Positions 1 to 7,110 are shown, counted from the stretch's first letter. The stretch is DNA of 10,468 nucleotides from Treponema sp. UBA7590 (GCA_002478955.1 DLKK01000062.1:1-10468); one strand, 5' to 3'. Numbers and translations: made by a program. Notes: generated from the sequence alone by a model not told the origin.

Positions 1-90
1 TTTTTCTTCCCGCTTATTCAAGTTATGGATTCAGAAAAAAAATTCGACATTTGGGCTATGTAAATTGCATAATCGGAAAGAAAAAAACGC

Positions 91-136
91 TAATAGGACT
101 TATTACTATTTACATTTTATAAACTTGATGTATAAT
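91..136 (+). promoter_or_regulatory. Probable promoter of dfx, with a short inverted repeat upstream
   Basis: A sigma-70-like promoter is visible: -35 TTTACA at 109-114, a 16-base spacer, and a consensus -10 TATAAT at 131-136, about 48 bases before the dfx ATG. Just upstream of the -35 lies TAATA-N5-TATTA (91-105), a perfect 5-bp inverted repeat that could be a regulator site. In AT-rich DNA this short a repeat may be chance, and it does not clearly match the PerR or Fur consensus. Confidence 0.6.
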
Positions 137-183
137 AAAGATATAAGGTTTGAATTGAGAAAAATCATTTTGGAGGAAAAGTC

Positions 184-555
184 ATGAAATTTTTGAAATG
201 TAAAAAATGCGGAAAAGTTGTTCAGGTTTTAAAATCGTCTGCGTGTGACACAATGTGCTGTGGCGAGGCAATGGTTGAGCTTAAGGCAAATACGACTGAG
301 GCTGCTGTTGAAAAACACGTGCCTGTTGTCTCAAAAAATGGAAATTCTGTGGAAGTTACAGTCGGTTCGGTTCTTCATCCTATGGAAGAAAAACATTATA
401 TTGAATGGATTTTGCTTGAGACAAAAAATGCAAATCAGTTCAAGATGCTGAAGCCAGGAGACGAGCCAAAGGCTGTTTTTGCGTTGAACGATTCAGATGA
501 AGTTCTGAACGCTTATGCTTACTGCAATTTGCATGGACTTTGGGCTGAAAAATAA
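184..555 (+). CDS. dfx: Desulfoferrodoxin, two-iron superoxide reductase
   Basis: This 123-residue cytoplasmic protein should reduce superoxide to hydrogen peroxide without releasing oxygen, the usual defence of anaerobes; electrons normally come from rubredoxin. The N-terminal desulforedoxin domain (about residues 1-36) has the four rubredoxin-like iron ligands C6, C9, C25 and C26, including the adjacent CC pair. The C-terminal superoxide reductase domain carries the His4Cys1 centre: H45, H65, H71, C114 and H117, in HPMEEKHYIEW and CNLHGLW. E43-K44 just before H45 match the EKH catalytic motif. Length is typical of class I desulfoferrodoxins. C21 is an extra cysteine in the first domain, not one of the expected ligands. 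The start is supported by GGAGG at 172-176, seven bases before the ATG. The gene looks monocistronic and faces the alarmone synthetase convergently. Confidence 0.96.
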   Translation: MKFLKCKKCGKVVQVLKSSACDTMCCGEAMVELKANTTEAAVEKHVPVVSKNGNSVEVTVGSVLHPMEEKHYIEWILLETKNANQFKMLKPGDEPKAVFALNDSDEVLNAYAYCNLHGLWAEK

Positions 556-601
556 ATCTTGAAAATTTTCAGTTTTTGAAAAATCTGAAAAAATCGCTCT
601 C

Positions 602-721
602 GGCGGATTTTCAATTTATTCCAGACGGTTGGGCTCGCGCTGCGCTTGTATTATTTCGGGTTGCTTTGCAACTTTAATTATTCAATCGCCCAAAGTCTTC
701 ATAAATTGCAAATCCGCCTAC
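602..721. repeat. Long imperfect palindrome between convergent genes (element 1)
   Basis: Outer arms 602-619 and 701-718 are complementary at 17 of 18 positions (only 611/709 mismatch). The pairing continues inward with AGAC 623-626 / GTCT 695-698 and TTGGGC 629-634 / GCCCAA 688-693. The apical part holds a separate hairpin, GTTGC 660-664 / GCAAC 668-672 with a TTT loop. It could be a dispersed palindromic repeat or MITE-like relic. It may also help end transcription of dfx and the alarmone synthetase gene, although no canonical stem plus T-tract terminator is evident. The GCCTAC at 716-721 recurs in the other intergenic elements of this window. The rest of 556-784 shows only an AT-rich stem, TTTTCAG 566-572 / CTGAAAA 585-591. 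Confidence 0.7.
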
Positions 722-784
722 GCTTTTGTTTAATCCGCAAAAAATAAAACCTCTTCCAACAAAAAATTTTGATTCCCCAAAAAT

Positions 785-1774
785 CTAATCAATAATGTCG
801 TTCTGGAACCTTGAAAGATGCTCGTACGGCAAAATCAGTCGGCCGCGGAAAAGTCCGCAGCAGTCGTTCATTAGCGTGTTGTTCACAGCGGAAAACATAT
901 TGACATCGATTTTTGAAAGTTCAAGGTTCTGGAGTTTTATTCCGCGCTCATAAGCTTCATCAAAATAAAGGCACTTTCCTTTTGGAATTGCGTCCCGCCG
1001 CGCACGCTCCGTTTCCTGCCGGTGCTCGTAGCCCGAATGGTTTGCCGGACCTATTTCCGCAAAATCATCCATTTCTTTTGTCCTTAGCTGGACTTCGATA
1101 TAAGAACGCGCCGTGTTGTCGTAAAAAGTTATGTGCAGCGAACGGTAGCCGTAAGGACTTTTGTTTGCAATATAATCCTTGTAATAAGGGCGCACATCCT
1201 CGCTTAAAAGCGGGGATGAAATTTGCATCTTCTTTTGAAGCACTTCTGCGCTGAATCCGCGTTCCTCCAGAAAAGATGGCAGGACATTCGCAATATCGTA
1301 AAGATATTTCAGCTCGACAGACTCGCGCTCGTTCTCGTTTTTCAGGTGGCAGCGCGGCATACTGATTACAATCCGGTAGGCAATAAGGTCGCGGAACCGC
1401 TCAAGCTTTGTCTTTATTTCTGGAACAGAAGGAAAAGTTCCGTGCGCAATAAAATATTCGTAAATAAAAGAAACAATTTTGCCGTTGAATTTTTCTTCCG
1501 CGCGGATAAGGCTCTTGATTCTTCCCTTGAAAGTGAACGCAAGCTCCGGATATTTTTCCGCCATAAATTTGTAGAATTCCCTAAGCTGCTGCGACTGCGC
1601 CGTAAGAAAGTCGTTGTGCTCCAGAAGTTCCGTAAGCTGAATCAAAAAGTTGCAGTGAACCATATCAATCGGATTTTTGCTCTGCATTGAAGAAATCCTT
1701 AAATCGTTTGAATATTTTTTCAGAATCTTAAGAACCGTGTCGCCGTTGTAAAGATAATCGTTCAGTGTAACCAT
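785..1774 (-). CDS. RelA/SpoT-domain alarmone synthetase, stand-alone
   Basis: The 329-residue product carries a (p)ppGpp synthetase fold without the HD hydrolase, TGS or ACT domains of full-length Rel, so it resembles a small alarmone synthetase. Expected activity is transfer of pyrophosphate from ATP to GTP or GDP; this is inferred from family. Visible motifs are the basic ATP-binding stretch FKGRIKSLIRAEEK (82-95), RFRDLIAYRIVI (126-137) with likely metal-binding D129, SPYGYRSLH (206-214) for the guanosine substrate, and IEVQLRT (226-232) with E227 as the second catalytic acid, then E240 and H246. An ~80-residue N-terminus and ~75-residue C-terminus flank the core and make it longer than RelP/RelQ proteins; they show no domain I recognise. 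The start at 1774 has GGAG (minus strand, 1784-1781) six bases upstream. It lies divergent from rsgA, whose product is a known (p)ppGpp-binding GTPase. Confidence 0.85.
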   Translation of the reverse strand: MVTLNDYLYNGDTVLKILKKYSNDLRISSMQSKNPIDMVHCNFLIQLTELLEHNDFLTAQSQQLREFYKFMAEKYPELAFTFKGRIKSLIRAEEKFNGKIVSFIYEYFIAHGTFPSVPEIKTKLERFRDLIAYRIVISMPRCHLKNENERESVELKYLYDIANVLPSFLEERGFSAEVLQKKMQISSPLLSEDVRPYYKDYIANKSPYGYRSLHITFYDNTARSYIEVQLRTKEMDDFAEIGPANHSGYEHRQETERARRDAIPKGKCLYFDEAYERGIKLQNLELSKIDVNMFSAVNNTLMNDCCGLFRGRLILPYEHLSRFQNDIID

Positions 1775-1947
1775 AAAAAACTCCGCACAATTTTAAACTC
1801 TGAAAGTTTTTTGTTCAATAGAAAAAAGGAGCGAATTCCGTCAGTGCGCGACCCGCTTTTACTGCAAGTCCTCATTCCGCATCCGCTCCATTCCGGTCTT
1901 TCCGTGCGATCGGGGCTAAGATCCTCCAGGAACGCAAGAAAATCCAT
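1762..1947 (-). CDS. Possible 61-codon ORF overlapping the alarmone synthetase start
   Basis: This small ORF begins MDFLAFLEDLSPDRTERPEW and has one of the strongest Shine-Dalgarno sequences in the window, GGGGAGG on the minus strand five bases before its ATG. Its stop overlaps the downstream synthetase ATG by 13 bases in another frame, an arrangement compatible with translational coupling. I recognise no family. The first ~25 residues look protein-like and acidic; the remainder is basic and Ser/Lys/Phe-rich and could be non-coding. Alternatives are a regulatory leader ORF, a frameshifted remnant, or chance. No convincing minus-strand promoter was found in front of it. Confidence 0.4.
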   Translation of the reverse strand: MDFLAFLEDLSPDRTERPEWSGCGMRTCSKSGSRTDGIRSFFLLNKKLSEFKIVRSFLWLH

Positions 1948-2075
1948 CGCGCCCTCCCCGCGAATTGAAGTTTTCTTCCTGAAAAAAATTGCAACCATAG
2001 CCAATTTTGTTTTCCGCTGAAAGTGCAGTCATTTTTGAGCAATTGGTTTTATCCATCGTTTGTTCTGCCGAACCC

Positions 2076-2111
2076 TTGAAAAACCGCGGATTCTCATTCA
2101 TAATAAACGCT
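2076..2111 (+). promoter_or_regulatory. Promoter of rsgA placed for a leaderless transcript
   Basis: TTGAAA (2076-2081) and CATAAT (2099-2104) are separated by exactly 17 bases, a good sigma-70 match. Transcription should start seven or so bases after the -10, at 2110-2112, which is the A of the rsgA ATG. No Shine-Dalgarno occurs before that ATG, which agrees with leaderless initiation. Confidence 0.6.
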
Positions 2112-3071
2112 ATGAATGGAACTGTTCTTGCGGGAACTAATAATATTTTTGAAGTTGAATGTGACGACGGAGTTGTGCGGTCGTGTGCGATTAAGGGAAA
2201 AGTCTTAAAGTCGGACACGCAGTATTATAATCCGCTTGCGCCGGGCGATGTTGTCCAGATTGAGCCGGATGAAATTGATTCAGGAAAAGGCCAGATAATT
2301 TCGCTTGTTCCAAGAAAAAATGAATTTGTGCGCTGGAACGTAAAAGGCCGCTGTCCTCAGTTAATGGCGGCAAATGTTGATTATATGATTCTTGTGACAA
2401 CACCTGATGAACCGCCATTCAGACCACGTTTTATAGACCGCGAGCTTTGTCAGGCAGAAATGCTTGGGCTGAATCCGGTCATTGTCTGCAATAAATACGA
2501 TTTAATAGAAAAAAATCCTGATGTTGAAGAGCAGCTTAAAATCTGGGAAGAATTGGGCTACAAGGTTATGCGCATTTCTGCAAAAACCGGCGAAGGAATA
2601 ACGGAATTTACGGAACTTATCCGCGGAAAGTTAAGCGCCTTTGTCGGTCAGTCTGGAGTCGGAAAATCGAGCCTTGTAAATGTTCTGGATGACACTTGCG
2701 TGCTGAAGACAGGAAGCCTTTCTAAAAAATACGGCCGTGGAAACCACACAACAACAAAAGGCACTTTGAACCGGCTTACATTGAATACGGCTTACACAGG
2801 CGGAATCCATGGGGAAGTCGCTTCGATTATAGATACTCCTGGAATCCGGCGTTTTATGCTGCACGGAATCGAGGCAAACGACTTGCATCTGTATTTCAGG
2901 GAATTCAAGCCGTTTGTGGGAAAATGCAAATTCGGGCTGGACTGCACGCACACAAGCGAGCCGGGATGCGCAATAAAACAGGCCGTTGAAGAAGGCAAAA
3001 TCTCTGAAAAGCGTTACGAAAGCTGGAAAAGAATTCGAGACCAGATAAAAGACGGTTCCTGGGTGGACTAA
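2112..3071 (+). CDS. rsgA: RsgA (YjeQ), circularly permuted 30S-assembly GTPase
   Basis: The 319-residue cytoplasmic GTPase acts late in 30S subunit maturation. An OB-fold (about 1-70) precedes a circularly permuted GTPase domain whose motifs run G4-G5-G1-G2-G3: NKYD 127-130, SAK 156-158, P-loop GQSGVGKSS 179-187, GRGNHTTT 208-215 and DTPG 241-244. A C-terminal zinc site follows with C272, C278, H280 and C286. Length is normal. The reading frame is open upstream to an ATG at 2007, but those 35 residues do not resemble RsgA. I chose 2112 because the OB-fold begins there and a promoter fits it. mutS2 follows after 17 bases, so the two are probably one transcript. RsgA proteins are known to bind (p)ppGpp, which inhibits GTP hydrolysis; the divergent synthetase gene makes that link suggestive here. 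Confidence 0.95.
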   Translation: MNGTVLAGTNNIFEVECDDGVVRSCAIKGKVLKSDTQYYNPLAPGDVVQIEPDEIDSGKGQIISLVPRKNEFVRWNVKGRCPQLMAANVDYMILVTTPDEPPFRPRFIDRELCQAEMLGLNPVIVCNKYDLIEKNPDVEEQLKIWEELGYKVMRISAKTGEGITEFTELIRGKLSAFVGQSGVGKSSLVNVLDDTCVLKTGSLSKKYGRGNHTTTKGTLNRLTLNTAYTGGIHGEVASIIDTPGIRRFMLHGIEANDLHLYFREFKPFVGKCKFGLDCTHTSEPGCAIKQAVEEGKISEKRYESWKRIRDQIKDGSWVD

Positions 3072-3088
3072 TTTTTACAAAATTCAAA

Positions 3089-5596
3089 ATGGACAAAAAA
3101 ACTTTAACAGAACTTGATTATTACCGGATTCGGGAAACAATTTCCGGTTTTTGCGTTGCGGAAGAATCCCGGTTTATTATGGAACGGCTGGAACCGCTTG
3201 CTGATGCGGAAGAAATTGAAAAATCAAAGGAAATAAGCCGCGAATGGCTGAAATATCTTTGCACAACCCGCGCGCCTGCGCTAAGCGGCTGGAATCCTGT
3301 GTTCAATATCATAAAATCCCTGAAAATCCAAGGAATTTCTGTTCCTCTTCAGTCTTTTTACGATTTGGGAACTTTCTGTAACTGCGTTGAAAAGTTGCGG
3401 CAGGCAATTTGTTCTGCGCAAAAGGAACTTAGCTTAAAAAATCTTGCTGAATGTGCTGGCGAAATTCCAGAAATCAGTTTTGTGCGCGAAGAAATTTTCA
3501 GGGTGATTACAAATGACGGAGAAATGCGCGATTTGCCGGCTCTGCGTGAAATCCGCTCAAAAATCTCAAATTTGAACGCAAAAATAAAAGGCGTAATGCA
3601 TTCGTTCACTTCAAATTCAAAATATTCTGAAGTCCTTGAGTCAAATGTTCCGGTTCTTCGCGGCGGCCGGCAGGTTCTTGCCGTAAAATCAAACAGAAGA
3701 AACAGCGTTCCGGGAATTATCCACGAGGTCAGCCAGACAGGGCTTACCGTTTACATTGAGCCGGACGAGGCTGTGATTGCGTCAAATGAGCTTATCGAGG
3801 CGGAATTCGAACTTCAGGCGGAAATCAGGAAAATTCTGGTGGAACTTGCGGCAAAAATCAGCCCGTTTGCGGAAGATTTAAAAAACGCGCTGAAAATTAT
3901 GGAAAAGCTGGATATTGCGCATGCGGCGGCGCTCTGGGGAAAGCAGAATTCTTGTGTTTTCGCAAAAAATTCCTCATCGCAGTCTGAGTCGCTCTGCATT
4001 TTGAAGGCACGTCATCCTCTTCTTGGGGAAAAGGCAATTCCAATTGATGTAAGATTTTTGCCGGGAAAAAGAATTCTTATCATCACTGGACCGAACACAG
4101 GCGGAAAAACCGTAACGCTAAAGACAATCGCGCTTTTTGCGCTTTTAAATCAGAGCGGATTTCCAGTTCCGGCGGAAGAAGGCACGGTTCTTCCTGTTTT
4201 TTCAAATGTTTTTGCAGATATTGGCGATGAGCAGAGCATGGACGAAAGCCTTTCAACTTTCAGCGGACACATGAAAAACATTGCAAAAGCCGTCCGCAAT
4301 GTGAACGAAAATTCGCTTGTTCTGCTGGACGAGCTTGGAAGCGGAACCGATCCGCAGGAAGGCGCGGCAATTTCCATGGCGGTTCTGGATAGGCTCATTG
4401 AAAAAAAAGCATTTGTCCTGATAACGACTCATCAGGGAGTGATAAAAAATTACGGCTACACGCATCCTGAATGTATAAATGCAAGTGTTGAGTTCAATAC
4501 AGAAACTTTGAGCCCGACATACAGACTTCTGATGGGAATTCCAGGCGAGAGCCACGCTCTTGATATTGCAAAACGTTCCGGGCTTCCTGTTGAAATTGTA
4601 AAAAATGCGCGCGGATATATCCTGAACGAAAAAGCCGATGTTTCAAGTCTGATAAAAGGTCTTACGCAAAAACACGCGGAACTGGATTTGCTCCGTTCTG
4701 AACTTGAAGAAAAAGAATCCGAATTTGAAGAAAAAATGTTTCTGCAGGAACAGAAAAAACTTGAGCTTGAGAAAAAAGAATTTGAGCTGAAACAGGGAAT
4801 CCAGCGTGAAAGCCAGATTTTTCTGGAAGAAAGCCGAAAAAAACTTGAAAATCTTGTACGGATTGTAAAAGAAGGCGAGCTGAACCGCGAAAAAACACTT
4901 TCTGTAAAGGCGTTCATCAAGGACATAACAGAAAAAGTCGCGGAAAATGAAGAGGCGCTTTTAAAGGAAGAGGAAATTCTTGAGGAAAAAACAGAGGAAT
5001 TTCTAAAAAAAGAAAAAAATCGCGTAAGCCACAAGAACAAAAAAAAGAAGACAAAACTTGCCGATGCGCTGAAATCTGCCACAAGCATGGCGGTTTCTCA
5101 GGAAGAAAAAGCTAAAAAGACAAAAGAAGTTACTCTTGAAATTCCGCAGTTTGCCGTTGGCGCGAATGTTCTTGCCGGAAAAAGCAAACAGCAGGGAACA
5201 ATCACCAAAAGCCGCGGAAAAGGACTTTGGGAAGTTCAGTTTGGCTCAATAAAAATGACGATGAAGCAAAAAGATTTGACGCTTACATCCTCGCCGAAAG
5301 TCCGGAACCCATCATACACGGTGGATTTGGCTTCCGACAGCAAGGAAAACCGCCCGGTCTATGAGCTGCGTCTGCTTGGACTCCGCGCCGAGGAAGCGAT
5401 AAAAGCGCTTGAACGCCAGATTGATCTTTGCACTTTGAACAACCTGAAAAATTTCAGCATAATCCACGGAAACGGCAACGGAATTTTGCGCCAGACCGTC
5501 CAGGATTACCTTTCAAACTGCCCGACCGTCCAGGACTTTAGCTTTGCCCACCCGGAAGACGGCGGCTTTGGAAAAACTTACGTCACGCTGAGGTAG
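3089..5596 (+). CDS. mutS2: MutS2 ATPase with KOW-like and Smr domains
   Basis: The 835-residue protein has the MutS2 architecture: no mismatch-recognition domain, a helical core/lever region (about 1-310), then the ABC-type ATPase with Walker A GPNTGGKT (334-341), the STFSGHM segment (389-395), Walker B LVLLDE (410-415) with D414/E415, GSGTDP (417-422), and TTHQ (446-449). A long charged coiled coil (about 523-645) and a lysine-rich patch (641-656) lead to a KOW-like module (about 685-735) and a C-terminal Smr domain (about 757-835). MutS2 is credited with suppressing recombination in some bacteria and, in Bacillus subtilis, with splitting collided ribosomes. The Smr domain keeps HGNGNG (793-798), but where relatives read LDLRG this one reads LRLLG (760-764), losing the Asp. 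The 17-base gap after rsgA has no Shine-Dalgarno, so translation may depend on coupling or an A-rich leader. No convincing terminator follows before the convergent ATPase gene, 62 bases away. Confidence 0.95.
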   Translation: MDKKTLTELDYYRIRETISGFCVAEESRFIMERLEPLADAEEIEKSKEISREWLKYLCTTRAPALSGWNPVFNIIKSLKIQGISVPLQSFYDLGTFCNCVEKLRQAICSAQKELSLKNLAECAGEIPEISFVREEIFRVITNDGEMRDLPALREIRSKISNLNAKIKGVMHSFTSNSKYSEVLESNVPVLRGGRQVLAVKSNRRNSVPGIIHEVSQTGLTVYIEPDEAVIASNELIEAEFELQAEIRKILVELAAKISPFAEDLKNALKIMEKLDIAHAAALWGKQNSCVFAKNSSSQSESLCILKARHPLLGEKAIPIDVRFLPGKRILIITGPNTGGKTVTLKTIALFALLNQSGFPVPAEEGTVLPVFSNVFADIGDEQSMDESLSTFSGHMKNIAKAVRNVNENSLVLLDELGSGTDPQEGAAISMAVLDRLIEKKAFVLITTHQGVIKNYGYTHPECINASVEFNTETLSPTYRLLMGIPGESHALDIAKRSGLPVEIVKNARGYILNEKADVSSLIKGLTQKHAELDLLRSELEEKESEFEEKMFLQEQKKLELEKKEFELKQGIQRESQIFLEESRKKLENLVRIVKEGELNREKTLSVKAFIKDITEKVAENEEALLKEEEILEEKTEEFLKKEKNRVSHKNKKKKTKLADALKSATSMAVSQEEKAKKTKEVTLEIPQFAVGANVLAGKSKQQGTITKSRGKGLWEVQFGSIKMTMKQKDLTLTSSPKVRNPSYTVDLASDSKENRPVYELRLLGLRAEEAIKALERQIDLCTLNNLKNFSIIHGNGNGILRQTVQDYLSNCPTVQDFSFAHPEDGGFGKTYVTLR

Positions 5597-5658
5597 GTAA
5601 GGGAAAAATCCTTTTGCGGAAGTTTTGGTTTTTAGTTGAATTTAAATCATTGCGCATT

Positions 5659-6996
5659 TTACAGTTTCATCTCAAACTTCACATAATCCTTTAGCCGGAA
5701 TAGCTCATAAAGCGGAATATTCCAGACGTGGGTTTCGCCGTCTTGATTGTCGCCGACATTTTTTAGTGAAGTTTTTACCGCCATTTTGGGGCTGTATCTT
5801 GAGCAAAAAATGTGTAGACTTTTAGCTTTTGTGTTGTCGGCGGATTTTACCTCAATAGGAAGAAGGACGCCTTCGTAATCTGTAAGAAAGTCAATTTCCG
5901 CATCGGCTTTTGTGCGCCAAAAATAGCTTTCGATTCCGGCGGATTTTAATTCTGTCATGCAGTAATTTTCTGTCAATGCGCCTTTGAACTGAATGAAATT
6001 CTCATCGCCATTTAAGATTGTGCGGTAGTTTATATTTGATTTTCTCCGCAAAAGTCCTACATCCATCATATAAACTTTGAAGTAAGTGTTGTCCGCCATT
6101 CCTGCAAGCGGAATCTGCGGAGTGGAAACCATTTTTAGTTTGTATGAAATTCCGGCATTTACAAGCCATTCCAAGGCATCTTCTAAATCTTTTGCGCGTG
6201 CGCCTTGTCTTACGTGAGAAAATATGAATTTGTTGTTTTCTTTTGCGATCTGTGAAGGAATTGAATTCCACAAGAGATTTATCTTTGTTGTTGTTTCTGC
6301 TGTTGCGTGTTTTCCAAAATCATCCGCATAGTCCTTTAAAATATTGTCCTGAATTTTTTCAACTTGGGCATAATCATGACTTTCAATCCAGGTTTGAACT
6401 GCTTCTGGCATTCCTCCGATGATATAATAATTTTTCAGGTATTTTTCTAAAGGAACTGTGTATAGTTCCGGAATTTCTCGTTCAAAATTAAGTTTTTTTA
6501 TTCCTTCGATATATTTTTCTCCGCCGTCAGCAATCACGAATTCTTCAAAATTCATAGGGAACATTTCGATTCTGTCAACTTTTCCTACTGGAAACGAAAT
6601 TCCTTCTTTGCGCAAGGCAATTCCCAGCAAAGAGCCTGCGGCAATAATGTGAAGTTCCGGCATTTCCTCGCAAAAATATTTAAGCGACTGGATTGCACGC
6701 GGGCAGTCCTGAATTTCATCAAAGACAACAAGCGTTTTATTTGGAACAATTTCTTTTCCATAAATAACAGAGGCAACTTCGCTGATGATTCTTTTTGTGT
6801 CAAAATCATAGTCAAAAACCGACTGAAGTCCTTTGTTTCCTTCAAAATTGAAATATGCAGTGTTTTCAAATTCAGTTCTGCCGAATTCTTTTATAAGATA
6901 AGTTTTTCCGCACTGTCGGACTCCCGTTACAATAAGAGGTTTCCGATTTTTTTTGTTCTTCCATTCAACAAACTGATTTATGATATTTCGTTTCAT
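5659..6996 (-). CDS. AAA ATPase with DUF4143 / PD-(D/E)XK-like C-terminus
   Basis: This 445-residue protein belongs to the widespread AAA_14-DUF4143 family, whose cellular role is unknown; the ATPase is often found in many copies per genome. The AAA part has Walker A GVRQCGKT (25-32), Walker B LVVFDE (89-94) and a sensor-1 region IIAAGS (117-122). GGMPEAV (194-200) and the following helices are typical of the family. The C-terminal domain shows E343, then AEIDFL (366-371, D369) and IEVK (381-384, E382/K384), the spacing of a PD-(D/E)XK nuclease core; activity is unproven. The frame stays open upstream to 7347, but that stretch translates the intergenic repeats and is not conserved-looking. 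The start at 6996 has AAGGA (minus strand, 7008-7004) seven bases upstream and begins at the family's usual N-terminus. Its DNA appears more AT-rich than mutS2 or ilvD, hinting at separate acquisition. It stands alone, convergent with mutS2 and divergent from ilvD. Confidence 0.9.
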   Translation of the reverse strand: MKRNIINQFVEWKNKKNRKPLIVTGVRQCGKTYLIKEFGRTEFENTAYFNFEGNKGLQSVFDYDFDTKRIISEVASVIYGKEIVPNKTLVVFDEIQDCPRAIQSLKYFCEEMPELHIIAAGSLLGIALRKEGISFPVGKVDRIEMFPMNFEEFVIADGGEKYIEGIKKLNFEREIPELYTVPLEKYLKNYYIIGGMPEAVQTWIESHDYAQVEKIQDNILKDYADDFGKHATAETTTKINLLWNSIPSQIAKENNKFIFSHVRQGARAKDLEDALEWLVNAGISYKLKMVSTPQIPLAGMADNTYFKVYMMDVGLLRRKSNINYRTILNGDENFIQFKGALTENYCMTELKSAGIESYFWRTKADAEIDFLTDYEGVLLPIEVKSADNTKAKSLHIFCSRYSPKMAVKTSLKNVGDNQDGETHVWNIPLYELFRLKDYVKFEMKL

Positions 6997-7016
6997 AAAA
7001 TTGTCCTTGTTTATAA

Positions 7017-7046
7017 ATGATAACATTATTCGGTTGAAAAACGCAA
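7017..7046 (-). promoter_or_regulatory. Candidate promoter of the AAA ATPase gene
   Basis: On the minus strand TTGCGT (7046-7041) and TATCAT (7022-7017, one base from TATAAT) are 18 bases apart. Transcription would start near 7010, leaving a short leader that still contains the AAGGA ribosome-binding site. The -35 and most of the spacer fall inside the first unit of the 32-bp repeat array, so whatever binds the repeats could directly control this promoter. Confidence 0.5.
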
Positions 7047-7110
7047 GAGTAACTGCGTTATTCGGTTGAAAAATGCAGAGATAAGTACGTTTTTCGGTTG
7101 AAAAACGCAA
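7029..7110. repeat. Three repeats with an exact 32-bp period upstream of the AAA ATPase gene
   Basis: TTCGGTTGAAAAAYGCA occurs at 7029, 7061 and 7093, a constant spacing of 32 bases. The first and third copies are identical over the core and the second has one C-to-T change. The ~15-base spacers partly agree (AGAGTAACTGCGTTA and GAGATAAGTACGTTT). In the first unit AACGCA (7040-7045) and TGCGTT (7054-7059) form an inverted repeat. Thirty-two bases is about three helical turns, so the units face the same side of DNA. The units are too short and the spacers too alike for CRISPR. An operator array or iteron-like binding site is more likely. Confidence 0.85.

Noticed and set aside
1..108. Tail of an upstream protein gene
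   Set aside because: All three plus frames stay open for a while in this AT-rich stretch, one ending at TAA 61-63 and another near 120, so none can be preferred and none is recognisable.
2007..2111. 35-codon N-terminal extension of rsgA
   Set aside because: It does not resemble the RsgA N-terminus and a good promoter lies inside it, ending at the ATG at 2112.
4456..5088. 210-codon Ser/Phe-rich minus-strand ORF inside mutS2
   Set aside because: It is the antisense of the Lys/Glu-rich coiled-coil region; such composition gives long spurious open frames.
5597..5658. Intrinsic terminator between mutS2 and the ATPase gene
   Set aside because: Only a 3-bp TCC/GGA pairing near T-rich sequence is visible, too weak to call.
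7029..7110. CRISPR array
   Set aside because: Repeat units are about 17 bases with similar ~15-base spacers and only three copies, unlike a CRISPR repeat-spacer pattern; no cas gene is present.
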